This document shows, piece after piece, positions 26,612-35,799 of a stretch of 64,000 nucleotides of DNA. The DNA lies in the NCBI GenBank assembly GCA_029260015.1, contig JAJDEB010000014.1, positions 1 to 64,000 of the forward strand, given 5' to 3'. The notes beneath the pieces are model-generated. The model did not search any database. It was not told the origin of the DNA and saw nothing but the letters and a program-made list of their open reading frames with translations. Position numbers and translations under genes: made by a program. Numbering within the stretch: the stretch's first letter is position 1; every line of letters starts with the position of its first letter. This DNA is from Phycisphaerae bacterium (lineage in GTDB: Bacteria > Planctomycetota > Phycisphaerae > UBA1845).

Positions 26612-27739
26612 TTACGATGCCTTCCGCTTCGCCCCAGCCTTCTTGGATTTCTTAGCCCCCTTCGGCTTTTCATCATCTCCCAAAGTTGCATCAGGTGTAG
26701 CTGCTTTCAGAGCTGGTTGAGCTTTGGCCTCTGCCTCTTGTTCCTGGCTGACATGCAAGGCAACCACTGCTGCCCGAATCTCTTCAAACAGGTCGGCGTT
26801 GTCGCGCAGGAATATTTTGACGTTCTCGCGTCCCTGACCCAGCCGCACATCTTTGTAGCTGAACCACGCACCGCTCTTATCGATGATGTCGCCCTTGATC
26901 GCCAAGTCGAGCAGATCGCCTTCTTTGCTGATCCCACCCGAAAACATGATGTCGAATTCGGCGTCTCTAAACGGAGCCGCCACCTTGTTCTTCACGACCT
27001 TCGCACGAACATGGTTGCCAGTCACCGCGTCGCCATCTTTGATGCTACCGATCCGGCGAATATCCAGGCGTACAGAACTGTAGAATTTTAGTGCCCGACC
27101 ACCGGGTGTGGTTTCCGGGCTACCAAACATCACGCCGATCTTCATCCGAATCTGGTTGATGAAAATCAAAATCGTACTGGTCTTGCTGATCGCAGCCGTC
27201 AGCTTTCGCAGTGCTTGACTCATCAAACGCGCCTGAAGCGCCACATGCGTATCACCCATCGAACCTTCGATCTCAGCTTTGGGGATCAGCGCTGCCACCG
27301 AGTCGATCACAATGACATCGACCGAAGCACTTCGCACCAGCATCTCCGTAATCTCCAGCGCCTCTTCACCCGAATCCGGCTGACTGACCAGGAGATTCTC
27401 AAGGCTGATGCCGCACTTCTTCGCCCAAGTCGAGTCAAGGGCATGCTCGGCGTCCACCACCGCACAAACCCCGCCCTCTCTTTGCGCGCTGGCAATCACA
27501 TGCAGGGCCAACGTCGTCTTACCGGACGATTCGGGACCATACATTTCAATGATGCGGCCACGCGGCAAACCGGTGCCTCCCAACGCAAAGTCGAGGGCCA
27601 GCGATCCGGTCGAAACGCCATCGACGACAGGCGGCATGCGGTCGAGTTGCATGATCGCGCCCTTACCGTACGACTTTTCAATCTGCTGAAGGGTTCTTTC
27701 CAACGACTGTTCGCGTTTGGCTTGCTGTTGTGCATCCAT
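26612..27739 (-). CDS. recA: Recombinase RecA
   Basis: Walker A is GPESSGKT (residues 68-75), Walker B lies in [14 protein letters not shown], and the L2-type region has [22 protein letters not shown], all standard for RecA, which forms filaments on single-stranded DNA for recombination and SOS induction. GGGAG lies 6 nt before ATG. The C-terminus ends in a Lys/Ala-rich tail ([13 protein letters not shown]) rather than the acidic tail of E. coli RecA. 375 residues. Third in line after gltX and the sugar kinase on the minus strand, with a gap of 86 nt; no LexA box was evident in that gap. Confidence 0.96.
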   Translation of the reverse strand: MDAQQQAKREQSLERTLQQIEKSYGKGAIMQLDRMPPVVDGVSTGSLALDFALGGTGLPRGRIIEMYGPESSGKTTLALHVIASAQREGGVCAVVDAEHALDSTWAKKCGISLENLLVSQPDSGEEALEITEMLVRSASVDVIVIDSVAALIPKAEIEGSMGDTHVALQARLMSQALRKLTAAISKTSTILIFINQIRMKIGVMFGSPETTPGGRALKFYSSVRLDIRRIGSIKDGDAVTGNHVRAKVVKNKVAAPFRDAEFDIMFSGGISKEGDLLDLAIKGDIIDKSGAWFSYKDVRLGQGRENVKIFLRDNADLFEEIRAAVVALHVSQEQEAEAKAQPALKAATPDATLGDDEKPKGAKKSKKAGAKRKAS

Positions 27740-27825
27740 GACAATCTCCCGCTGGCGTGTCTGATTACCGTTTCAATCGATGTTGCGTCTTGTGCTACCT
27801 ATCTGTGTTCGATTTATAATGTGCG

Positions 27826-28731
27826 TTAGTCAATTCTCAGCATTTCTGAAAATGCCCGCACGCGTTTTTCAATTTCGTCGCGCGACGTATCCTTGATGCG
27901 CGTCAGCGAAAAGTCTTCAATGGTGATCGATGCCGTTACCGTACCCCGAATCAGCGAGCGCTTCAGCGCCGCGTCGTCGATCTCCGACTGCGTGCATAGA
28001 TATCCGAGCATCCCACCGGCGAAGCTGTCGCCCGCACCCGTCGGGTCAACCACATCCATTGTCGGATACGCGGGAATCACTGAGATGCCCTTTTCCGTCA
28101 CCAGGATTGCGCCATGCTCACCCTTCTTGACCACCGCAAACTTCGGACCCAGTTGCAGAAGCGCCGCTGCGGCTGCGATGTTGTCGCTTTTACCGGTGAG
28201 TTGCCGCGCTTCACCGTCATTGATGATGAGGCCGTCCACCACCTTCAGCGTCGCCAGCAAATCATCCCGCGCCGAATCAATCCACAAATCCATCGTGTCG
28301 CACACGGTCAATCGCGGGTTCTTCACCTGGCTCTGCATCTCGCGTTGCAACGCTGGATGGGTGTTGGCCAGGAATAGAATTTCGCTATCTGCAAAGGCGG
28401 CTGGCACTGTTGGGCCTTTTTCTTCGAGGACATTGAGTTGAACGTCGAGCGTGTCGCGATCGTTCATGTCTTGCGAATACTTACCGCTCCAACGAAATGT
28501 CTTGCTGCCTTCGCGAATTTCCAAGCCAGCCAAGTCGATGCCCGCATCTTTCATCAGCTTGCTGAACGATTCGGGGAAGTCTTCCCCCACCACACCGACC
28601 AGCCGCACTTTCGTAAAGTGCGTCGCCGCGACTGCAAAGTAAACCGCCGACCCACCCAATACTTCAGGCGCTTTGCCATGCGGCGTTTCAACCGTATCAA
28701 TTCCCAAACTGCCCGTAACCAAAAGTGACAT
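27826..28731 (-). CDS. PfkB-family sugar kinase
   Basis: The N-terminal GSLGIDTVETPHGKAPEVLGG holds the substrate-binding glycines of the ribokinase/PfkB family, and the C-terminal signature DPTGAGDSFAGGMLGYL has the catalytic Asp and anion hole. Length (301 residues) is standard. Substrate cannot be told from sequence; bacterial relatives include adenosine, ribose and fructose kinases. It starts 2 nt after the gltX stop, so the two are surely co-transcribed. Confidence 0.85.
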   Translation of the reverse strand: MSLLVTGSLGIDTVETPHGKAPEVLGGSAVYFAVAATHFTKVRLVGVVGEDFPESFSKLMKDAGIDLAGLEIREGSKTFRWSGKYSQDMNDRDTLDVQLNVLEEKGPTVPAAFADSEILFLANTHPALQREMQSQVKNPRLTVCDTMDLWIDSARDDLLATLKVVDGLIINDGEARQLTGKSDNIAAAAALLQLGPKFAVVKKGEHGAILVTEKGISVIPAYPTMDVVDPTGAGDSFAGGMLGYLCTQSEIDDAALKRSLIRGTVTASITIEDFSLTRIKDTSRDEIEKRVRAFSEMLRID

Positions 28732-28733
28732 AG

Positions 28734-30266
28734 CTATTGTTGCTCGCTTCCTTGCATCATGGTTTGCTTGATTCGGTTGATCGTGCGCTCACGGCCAACC
28801 AGTTCCAACGTGTCGAAGATCGCCGGGCTGACCGTCCCACCGCTTAGCGCAACCCTGAGCGGCTGAGCCACGCCACCAAGCTTGAGATCGTTCGCCTCGC
28901 AGAACTTCGTGAGTTCCGCCTCGATCGCCGACGCCGTCCACGGTTCCAACGATTCAAGGCAAATTACCACATTGCGAAGGGCCGCGTAACCGGCACCATC
29001 GTTCTTTTCGAGAACCTTGCGAACGGCTTTCTCCTGATACTCGATCGCCGAATCATCCACGAATGCAAACCCGATCTTCGTGATCACGTCGGGGAATGTG
29101 CGGAATCCCTTGCACAATTCAAGCATCCGTCGAAGCGTCGCTTCAGGCAATTCCGCGAGCGGTGAACCATTGACCTGCAAGTAATCAACGAAGCACTCGA
29201 GCAAGCGGTCTTCGCTGACCTTCGCCGCCCAGTCGGTATTAAACGATAGCAGCTTGTCACGATCGAACTTGGCGCTACCCTTCCCGACCCCCTCGACTGA
29301 AAAACGTTCTGTCGTTTCATCCAGCGTAATCTGTTCGGTGTCGTCGCCGGTGGACCAACCCAGCAGCGAAATGAAATTCAACAATGCTTCGGGCAAGTAC
29401 CCGGACACACGGAAGTCATGCACGTCGATTTCCGGCGGAACCTCGCCCCGCTTAAGTGCCTTTTCTTTGTCGCGCTTGCTCATCTTCGACCCGCTCATGT
29501 TGAAGATGATCGGCAGGTGGGCGTAGTGCGGTGTGTCGAACCCCAGCGCCCGCTGAATCGCGATGTGCTTGGGCGTGTTCATCAAGTGCTCTTGGCCGCG
29601 AAGCACATGGGTGATTTTCATCAGGGCGTCATCGACGACGCAGGCCAGGTGATACGTCGGCCAACCGTCGCCCTTTTGAATGACGAAGTCTTCCAACTGA
29701 TCCGCAGCCAACGTCACCTCGCCGAGGATGTCGTCCATCACGGTGATTGCCGTGTCGCCCATCTTGAGTCGCACGACCACCGCACGCCCGGCATCGCGAG
29801 CGGCTTGTGCCTGCTCAGCCGTCGGAAGCGGATCGGGCCGACGATATTTGTAGTCGGTCTTAGCCGCCCGGGCTTGCTCGCGCATGGCGGCTAACTCTTC
29901 CGGCGTCTCCAACGCATAGTAAGCATGGCCGGAATCGATCAACCGCTGCACATGCTCCTGGTAAATAGCCAATCGCTCGCTCTGGCAGTAAGGACCAAAA
30001 TCGCCCTCCCCGGCTGCATCATCTGCACCGCCATCAGCTTCAGGCCCCTCATCCCATTCGAGCCCCAGCCACCGCATATCAGCAAGGATTTTCTCCAACG
30101 AGTCGGACACATGCCGCGACCGATCAGTATCCTCGATCCGAAGCACAAACCGCCCGCCCGATCGCCGGGCCAACAGCCAATTAAAAAGAGCCGTCCGCGC
30201 CCCGCCAACATGCAAATACCCCGTAGGAGAAGGGGCAAACCGAACTCGACACCCAGAAGCACTCAC
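28734..30266 (-). CDS. gltX: Glutamyl-tRNA synthetase
   Basis: The class I signature is VRFAPSPTGYLHVGGARTA (HIGH-like HVGG) near the start, and the KMSKS loop is GSKMSKRDK. Length of 510 residues fits a bacterial discriminating or non-discriminating GluRS; no GatCAB gene is in the window to decide. GTG at 30266 is preferred because GGGGA lies 6 nt before it; the upstream TTG at 30299 would add 11 residues not seen in the family. Confidence 0.94.
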   Translation of the reverse strand: MSASGCRVRFAPSPTGYLHVGGARTALFNWLLARRSGGRFVLRIEDTDRSRHVSDSLEKILADMRWLGLEWDEGPEADGGADDAAGEGDFGPYCQSERLAIYQEHVQRLIDSGHAYYALETPEELAAMREQARAAKTDYKYRRPDPLPTAEQAQAARDAGRAVVVRLKMGDTAITVMDDILGEVTLAADQLEDFVIQKGDGWPTYHLACVVDDALMKITHVLRGQEHLMNTPKHIAIQRALGFDTPHYAHLPIIFNMSGSKMSKRDKEKALKRGEVPPEIDVHDFRVSGYLPEALLNFISLLGWSTGDDTEQITLDETTERFSVEGVGKGSAKFDRDKLLSFNTDWAAKVSEDRLLECFVDYLQVNGSPLAELPEATLRRMLELCKGFRTFPDVITKIGFAFVDDSAIEYQEKAVRKVLEKNDGAGYAALRNVVICLESLEPWTASAIEAELTKFCEANDLKLGGVAQPLRVALSGGTVSPAIFDTLELVGRERTINRIKQTMMQGSEQQ

Positions 30267-30477
30267 CAATAATCCCCAACCAAAAGCGGCAGAAGCCAAG
30301 AGCCTGAAACCCTAACCGAACCCGAACATTAGCAGGTGGCGACATGAACGTCAAGTGAGAATTCGAATACCTGAGCTATCGATACCGCCTCCCAGACTAT
30401 TGAGATTCTTGTGGTAGAACGACCATTTCGAGCGAACTATTTGACCAATTCCTCGACACTGCACTACCTTCACCGCC

Positions 30478-31560
30478 ATGAAGACATGCATCATTTGCGG
30501 CCGAATGGCTGCGAAGACAAACAAGGAACACGTTATACCCAAGTGGTTGTTGAAAATGACTGGGCACAAGTCGCGCAATGCATCACTTGGCGTTGACTGG
30601 AGCGCGGCTGGCCTCCGCGTACGCAGATTCCCATTTTCGGCCCTCCAGTTCCCTTCATGCACGAAATGCAACGATCGCTATGGCGTCGAGTTAGAGTCAC
30701 ATGCGAAGCCGATCATGTAAAAGCTGATTTCGCATCAGCCCGTTTCTGCACATGAACTCGAAACAATCTTGGACTGGATGGACAAGGTTCGGATTGGCAT
30801 GTGGTTGGGCATGAGAATCATAAATCGAAACGTCGCTAAAATTGAACCCAAGTTCTTTATTGATCAACGAATTGGCACTAAGGACAGAGCTTTACACGTG
30901 CAGTTGTTGTCGCGAAGCGAACAGAATCTGACTGTGTACGGAGTGGATACTCCAGTTTTTCAAATGCATCCTGCTGTTTTTGCGATTCGCATAAACGGAT
31001 TGATATTTACGAGTGCATCGTGCGATTTTCTGATTTCATACTATTTTGGTTTGCCGAGTAGTCCTCATGACTGTCAGTATAGAAGCGATGGACAAACTGA
31101 GTGCAGTGTTAATTCAGGCACAAATACGTTTTCTGTCCCATGGGCACCGATCCCGATGGTCGCAATGGGAACATGGATTGGTCAACCAATTGCCCACCTG
31201 CTGGTGCAAAATGATGATCCAAGGGCTCAAGAATTATATGATACGCCTTGGTGTCGATCTTTGGGCCTGAACCGGTCAAATGGACGATGCAATGTTTATT
31301 CAAGTATGAGAGGTGAACCCAAACCATACCCTAAGAGCGAGAGTATTGATTGGCTACCCCGATTTGAAGATGATCGACTTCGAGCAACGGATTGGATCGT
31401 ATTGGCTCAACAAGCGGCGTTTGAAGCTTATGGGATGTCACCCTCCAGCGACGGAGCAAACAAGTCTTTGTTGCAGAAGCAGGCCTCCCTTTTGAAATCT
31501 GTGAGGTCAAATCCAGAGTCATTCAGGAGCTTCATTGAGTTTGGAGATCTCGCTCTTTAA
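30478..31560 (+). pseudogene. HNH-endonuclease-like gene split by an in-frame TAA
   Basis: From ATG at 30478, residues 1-80 hold CIICGR, EHVIPKWLLKM and CTKCND, the paired Cys and E-H-x-x-P-x-W pattern of HNH-type zinc-finger nucleases. TAA at 30718-30720 ends the frame, but translation in exactly the same frame stays open from there to 31560, giving about 280 further residues starting KLISHQPVSAHELETILDWMDK, with no ribosome site near the ATG at 30769. So this is best read as one gene of about 360 codons with one nonsense codon. A GAA or AAA codon would restore it. The region is visibly AT-richer than its neighbours. Sequencing error or readthrough are alternatives. Confidence 0.65.
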
Positions 31561-31580
31561 GGATAGTAATAAAGGAATAA

Positions 31581-31663
31581 AGAGTGACAGTGGGACTGTC
31601 CCGCTTTTCTACGCTTTTCTACTGTCCCTCTTTTTCCGCTTTTCCCCGCTTTTCATGCTTTTC
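31581..31663. repeat. Low-complexity repeat with GCTTTTC units
   Basis: After an imperfect palindrome around GTGGGACTGTCCC the sequence repeats CGCTTTTC/TGCTTTTC at least five times. Resembles short intergenic repeats rather than a gene; could act as a terminator for the interrupted gene. Confidence 0.5.
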
Positions 31664-31723
31664 AAAAATTGTTGATAATCATGCTGGATTACTCATTTGA
31701 ATGTGAGGCCCTGGAGACAAGTC

Positions 31724-32026
31724 GTGGCAGAAGGTGAAATGGTCTACGCTCAACCCTATCGCGGCCCAATGCGTCTGTGTTGCGAGTTTACTCAATCGCA
31801 ACGTGACAACCCAAAGTATTGTGCTACTTGCGGAAACGTAGTAACCGGCAAGAAAGGAGGGTTGCGCGGAACCCACAAGAAGGCGGACCCCGACGACATG
31901 AAAGTATTGATGACTAAAGAAAACAATAGGCTTCTATTGGACAACGAGAAAGATTTACTAATCGGGATGTTTGTTTTTGGTTTACTTGTTCTTGGTACCT
32001 GGTGTGCGTTGTCGATGTTGTCTTGA
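31724..32026 (+). CDS. Small hypothetical protein with C-terminal membrane helix
   Basis: GGAGA lies 6 nt before the GTG at 31724. The 100-residue product has two Cys pairs (LCCEF and CATCGN), a charged middle (KKADPDDMKVLMTKENN) and a terminal membrane segment LLIGMFVFGLLVLGTWCALSM. It may be a tail-anchored protein. No family recognised; located in the AT-richer islet. Confidence 0.5.
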   Translation: MAEGEMVYAQPYRGPMRLCCEFTQSQRDNPKYCATCGNVVTGKKGGLRGTHKKADPDDMKVLMTKENNRLLLDNEKDLLIGMFVFGLLVLGTWCALSMLS

Positions 32027-32072
32027 AATCCCATAACGGCTCGAAAAACAGTGACTGTTCTTGAATCAAGAC

Positions 32073-32092
32073 CCCAAGTTTGAAAACTTGGG
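32073..32092. repeat. Perfect 9-bp palindrome
   Basis: CCCAAGTTT and AAACTTGGG separated by GA. It lies inside the longest open frame of the next gene, which argues that this gene starts further down, at 32145. Confidence 0.6.
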
Positions 32093-32144
32093 CCACCCTT
32101 CGAATTCAAATGCGTCGCTTGCAAGTGACAGTTTGGATTGCTCT

Positions 32145-32921
32145 ATGGGCATACGAATTCAGGCCTATGCGATAGACGTTACTCGCTTCGATAGATTCCT
32201 TGAAAAGAGTCTGTTTGACCTGCTACATCTGTATGCAGAAAGGGGAACTCTCACCGACTCAAGTGAAAACGTCCTTCGTTTCACTTTCTACAATGCCAAC
32301 CTTGAACGGCGGCATTACTGCTACACTGCCGCCCCTGATAAGGGATTTATTAGCCTTAAGGATTCCGGCTGGGTTGATACGCTCGAACCTTGTCCTGATC
32401 TTCAACAGTCGGCGCGTCAGTTCATCAACACCGCTTCCATCTACAACTTCTCGTGGCTCCTTCGCGCGTTTAGCTACTGCGAGGGCGTTGAATTCATTCA
32501 TGAAATCACCAGCTGCTACCGCCGATGGTGGATTGGTAGTGCGCTTAACGTGGGCGAGCAAGTGTTGAGCGCGGCGGAATTTGATTCCATCGGTCGGCTG
32601 TTCAAAAAAGTGCTTCGCGGATGGAACTGCGATGCTCGAACACCAACAGAGAACCCCGGCGTCGGCTTTGACGGTTTTCCCGTATCACCGGAGGACGATC
32701 CTGATCTTTCGCCCGGTCGTTGGACAGCCGGCGAGACCGAGTGCGCTTTGACTTTGATTCAGCGAATTCGCGATTCCGGCATTGAATTCAAGAATCCCTC
32801 CAAGCCTAGCCCCCACGACGATACCGATTGGGACGCCTTGACCTGCGGCATGCTTGACCGATTCCTCGCTGTGAATGCTTTGGGGTTTGAGGACTGCAAT
32901 GTCGTGACGCTGATTGGGTAG
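32145..32921 (+). CDS. Hypothetical cytosolic protein
   Basis: ATG at 32145 gives MGIRIQAYAIDVTRFDRFLE; the open frame begins at 32061 but crosses a palindromic repeat. 258 residues, no signal or membrane segment. It has YCYTAAPDKGFISLKDSGWV in the middle and a Trp- and Asp-rich second half. The opening (Ile-x-Ala-Tyr-Ala-Ile-Asp) recalls small orphan families often found near immunity genes, but I cannot name a family. Followed by a REP pair. Confidence 0.55.
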   Translation: MGIRIQAYAIDVTRFDRFLEKSLFDLLHLYAERGTLTDSSENVLRFTFYNANLERRHYCYTAAPDKGFISLKDSGWVDTLEPCPDLQQSARQFINTASIYNFSWLLRAFSYCEGVEFIHEITSCYRRWWIGSALNVGEQVLSAAEFDSIGRLFKKVLRGWNCDARTPTENPGVGFDGFPVSPEDDPDLSPGRWTAGETECALTLIQRIRDSGIEFKNPSKPSPHDDTDWDALTCGMLDRFLAVNALGFEDCNVVTLIG

Positions 32922-32950
32922 CGAGGTCTGTGAGGTAGAAGGTGGCGCCC

Positions 32951-33102
32951 GTCATTCCCGCACACGCGGGAATCCAGGATCGGGCATGACGACTCCACTG
33001 TTCACTTCAGTACACGTGGGCGCGATGGATCTCCCTCAGGTGGTGCTGCTGTTTGATTAAGGGGGACGCACTCGACTGGATTCCCGCTTTCGCGGGAATG
33101 AC
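32951..33102. repeat. REP pair of the GTCATTCCCGC type
   Basis: GTCATTCCCGCACACGCGGG at the left and GATTCCCGCTTTCGCGGGAA at the right, 110 nt apart in inverse orientation. The spacer differs from those of the composite repeats. Confidence 0.85.
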
Positions 33103-33342
33103 GGCAGTGCGCGGGATTAGACGGCGGGCACGTTGTTGATTCGGATGCCAATTCGAATTCCTATGCAGACGACGAGTTCTAGGACGCCTTCCATCAAACT
33201 CAATTTTTGGTGCGAAATTTTTCAGAAATCGAGACGAGGCGTACAACCTCTTGAGGTCGGAGGAATTGCAGGTGCGTCACGAACGCACACTTCGTTTGTT
33301 TTTGCATCACTTGATTCTGAATCTTTTTTGGAGATTGCGTTT

Positions 33343-34050
33343 ATGAAACGATTGCTGAACTTGTCGGGCATGTTTGTGATTGTTCTTTTGGCCGGTTGTC
33401 AGACGGAGCCAGTTGTTTCCGAAAACAATCCCATGATTCGCACGCTCAGTGCTGCGATTGTAAATTCACCGCTTGACGTTTGCGTTAATGATGAGCTTTC
33501 GATCGAAGACATTGGTACGGGGGCACGCACCGATCACGTTGAAGCCGATCCGCAGAAATTTGACATGGCGACGGGGGCGACTGGAACGCCTTGCGATGAG
33601 ACAACCCCAATCACTGGGTTGGAGAACATTCAACTTACCGCGGATGTCTTCAGCACGGTCGTGATTCTGCCGGACGGTGTGTCGGCGATTCAAATCATTG
33701 ACGACACGACGATGCTGTCTGCCGGTCAAGGCAGGATTCGCGTGATCAACATGAGCGAAGATTCCGGGTCTGTCTCCGTGGTGATCGAAAACGGTGACGA
33801 GTTGTTCAGCGATGTGGGGTTCAACGACGCGGGGACCTTTGGATACATCGACATTGATGCTGGAACATACAACTTGATACTCATCCCTTCTGCCGATGAG
33901 AGCATGAGTAAGATCTCCGAAGATTTTGAAATCAAAGAAGGCACGACCTACACGGTCTTCTTTACCGGCCGCATCGATGGCGTCGGAACCGAGTTTCGGG
34001 TTGGCGTATATGAAGATGTCGAGGTGGGCGTTGTCACACCTGCATCATAG
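33343..34050 (+). CDS. DUF4397-type lipoprotein
   Basis: GGAGA lies 8 nt before ATG at 33343, so the long upstream extension of the frame is not coding. The start MKRLLNLSGMFVIVLLAGC is a lipoprotein signal with Cys at residue 19. The C-terminal half (GQGRIRVINMSEDSGSVSVV, then AGTYNLILIPS and GTTYTVFFTGRI) has the strand order of DUF4397, an immunoglobulin-like extracytoplasmic domain. The first part contains DVCVNDELS and ATGTPCDE with two cysteines. Role unknown. Confidence 0.75.
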   Translation: MKRLLNLSGMFVIVLLAGCQTEPVVSENNPMIRTLSAAIVNSPLDVCVNDELSIEDIGTGARTDHVEADPQKFDMATGATGTPCDETTPITGLENIQLTADVFSTVVILPDGVSAIQIIDDTTMLSAGQGRIRVINMSEDSGSVSVVIENGDELFSDVGFNDAGTFGYIDIDAGTYNLILIPSADESMSKISEDFEIKEGTTYTVFFTGRIDGVGTEFRVGVYEDVEVGVVTPAS

Positions 34051-34111
34051 AATCTTGTAGCAGATGTGGTGACGGTGCCACACAGATTTGATTCTTGATG
34101 GAGACACTGAA

Positions 34112-34552
34112 GTGCCGAACCGCAAAACGATTCTTGTTCCGATCGACTTTTCTGAAGCCAGCACGCGGGCACTGGAGTATGCGGCGGATTATGCTCGGCT
34201 GATGGACGCCCAACTGTTGATCGTCCATATACACGCCGGTCCGAGAGCCGACGCGGGTGAGGGCATGCTGCACAGCGGCGTGGTAATGGAGGATCGCGAA
34301 TCCATCACTCGGAAACTGGAGTCAGTTAAGCCGAAGAAGGATGACGTCTCGGTGGAGCATCGACTCTTGAGCGGTGACGCTGGGCAGGAAATCCTGCGCG
34401 TGGCAGCCGACGACGGGGTCGATCTAATTGTCATGGCCACGCATGGCCACACCGGACTCTTGCGAACGCTGATGGGGAGTGTTGCAGAACATGTGCTGCG
34501 AAGGTCGCCCTGCCCGGTGATGACCATCAAGGTACCCAAGACCGCGACATAG
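34112..34552 (+). CDS. Universal stress protein (UspA family)
   Basis: TILVPIDFSEASTRALEYA at the start and VIVMATHGHTGLLRTLMGSVAEHVLRRSPCPV at the end (given here as two motifs) contain the ATP-binding G-2x-G-9x-G(S/T) pattern of UspA proteins. 146 residues, cytosolic, usually dimeric. GTG at 34112 is chosen because GGAGA lies 7 nt before it; a TTG at 34088 would add eight residues. Confidence 0.9.
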   Translation: MPNRKTILVPIDFSEASTRALEYAADYARLMDAQLLIVHIHAGPRADAGEGMLHSGVVMEDRESITRKLESVKPKKDDVSVEHRLLSGDAGQEILRVAADDGVDLIVMATHGHTGLLRTLMGSVAEHVLRRSPCPVMTIKVPKTAT

Positions 34553-34605
34553 TTGCGTGGGTCGGGTCAATCATCAGACACATTTGACGAAATGCGAATG
34601 CGAAT

Positions 34606-34646
34606 AAAACAAAAAAGGCGGGCGCCGGAAAAATCCGACACCCGCC
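34606..34646 (-). terminator. Terminator of the PEP-CTERM gene
   Basis: On the minus strand GGCGGGTGTCGGA pairs with TCCGGCGCCCGCC around a TTTT loop and is followed by TTTTTTG. One G-T type mismatch in 13 bp. It lies 45 nt after the stop. Confidence 0.85.
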
Positions 34647-34691
34647 ACTGCTTATCGAATATCAGGTAAGTCGTTTGGCCTCTTGAATCAA

Positions 34692-35462
34692 CTAGGCGCG
34701 TCGACGACGCAGGATCGCCAGTCCACCCATGCCCAATAGTGCGAGCGTGGCTGGTTCAGGCGTGATGTTCCAAACCTGAAGGATGCTGGTGATGCCAAGT
34801 CCATCGCCCGGGAAAATCGAGGCGTCAAAGAGAGTGCTGACGCCAAGTGTTCCGGCGACTACACCATTGACCATGTTAAACGGACCGGAAACAACGTTTC
34901 CTCCCGAATCCAATCCGACCGCGAACGCATCAATAACATCGAATGTGCCATTGGCTGGATCGATCGCATTTACGCCAGCTGCAAAAGCTCCTGAGTCGAA
35001 ACGCACGAGGTCAATTGGCTGGGTTGCGCTAAACTGGAAGCCGCTCGGTAAAATATCAGCGCCAGTAGTCGAAAGCTGAATTTGAACCTGTAATGAGGCC
35101 AAGGGCTGCGAAGCAGGATTTACGACCTCAAATTCCTGAACGGAAAGGGTATCGGCACCGGGGAGAAGACTGGTTCCCACAGTCGATGACGCGCCATCAT
35201 AGAAAGTTGTGCCAAGTCCTGATCCATCTTCCAGGAATCCGGCCCCACCCCCGGTCGATTGACCGAGATAACGAGCATCATAGGCATTACCGGTCAAAGC
35301 GCGGTTGGTTCCAACCGGCACCCGATCTTGCAGCAGTCGGCTAACATCGCCGGTGTAAGCTTCAGTGCTCACCTGCATGTCAGTGCTGTTGGTGATCAAG
35401 TCCGCCATCGCTGGGGCAGTCACCATCCCCACCAACGCGCACAACGCGAGAATCTTCTTCAT
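34692..35462 (-). CDS. PEP-CTERM sorting domain protein
   Basis: AAGGAGG lies 8 nt before ATG at 35462. The product has a signal peptide (KKILALCALVGMVTAPAMA), a beta-rich body with short Gly/Ser/Thr-rich loops, and the terminal PEPATLALLGMGGLAILRRR, a textbook PEP-CTERM tag, which is recognised by an exosortase in EPS-producing bacteria. No exosortase gene is in the window. The body gives no enzymatic hint. Confidence 0.92.
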   Translation of the reverse strand: MKKILALCALVGMVTAPAMADLITNSTDMQVSTEAYTGDVSRLLQDRVPVGTNRALTGNAYDARYLGQSTGGGAGFLEDGSGLGTTFYDGASSTVGTSLLPGADTLSVQEFEVVNPASQPLASLQVQIQLSTTGADILPSGFQFSATQPIDLVRFDSGAFAAGVNAIDPANGTFDVIDAFAVGLDSGGNVVSGPFNMVNGVVAGTLGVSTLFDASIFPGDGLGITSILQVWNITPEPATLALLGMGGLAILRRRRA

Positions 35463-35799
35463 GAGTTGTTCCTCCTTTGAGAGAGCATTCAATCGGCACA
35501 TAACCGAGTGATTTGAGAGAGCTTTGGAATAACCGTGCTGTCGATTCCCGCTACAACAGTCTTGCTGAAACCGCCCGCGCAGCTATCCCCATTCTAATGA
35601 CTACTTGAGATTACCTAATTCGGCCTTTCCAAGTCAATACGCAATTATTCTGGTAGCAATTTGGTTACATTTGGTCTTAGGCCCGGAACGGATTCAAATA
35701 TCCGCCCAAAGCCCTGAATTTCAAAGAAAACGCCGCCATTCACCCGAATACCGAAAGGCTCAATCCGCTGAAATCGTATCACGGGCCATCGATCTGCGG
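35463..35799. other. Intergenic, promoter of the PEP-CTERM gene
   Basis: About 340 nt between two minus-strand genes. Apart from the strong ribosome site next to the PEP-CTERM gene I see no repeat or terminator for the oxidase gene. Confidence 0.3.

Noticed and set aside
27740-27825. LexA/SOS box before recA
   Set aside because: No palindromic pair matching a known SOS box was seen in the 86-nt gap.
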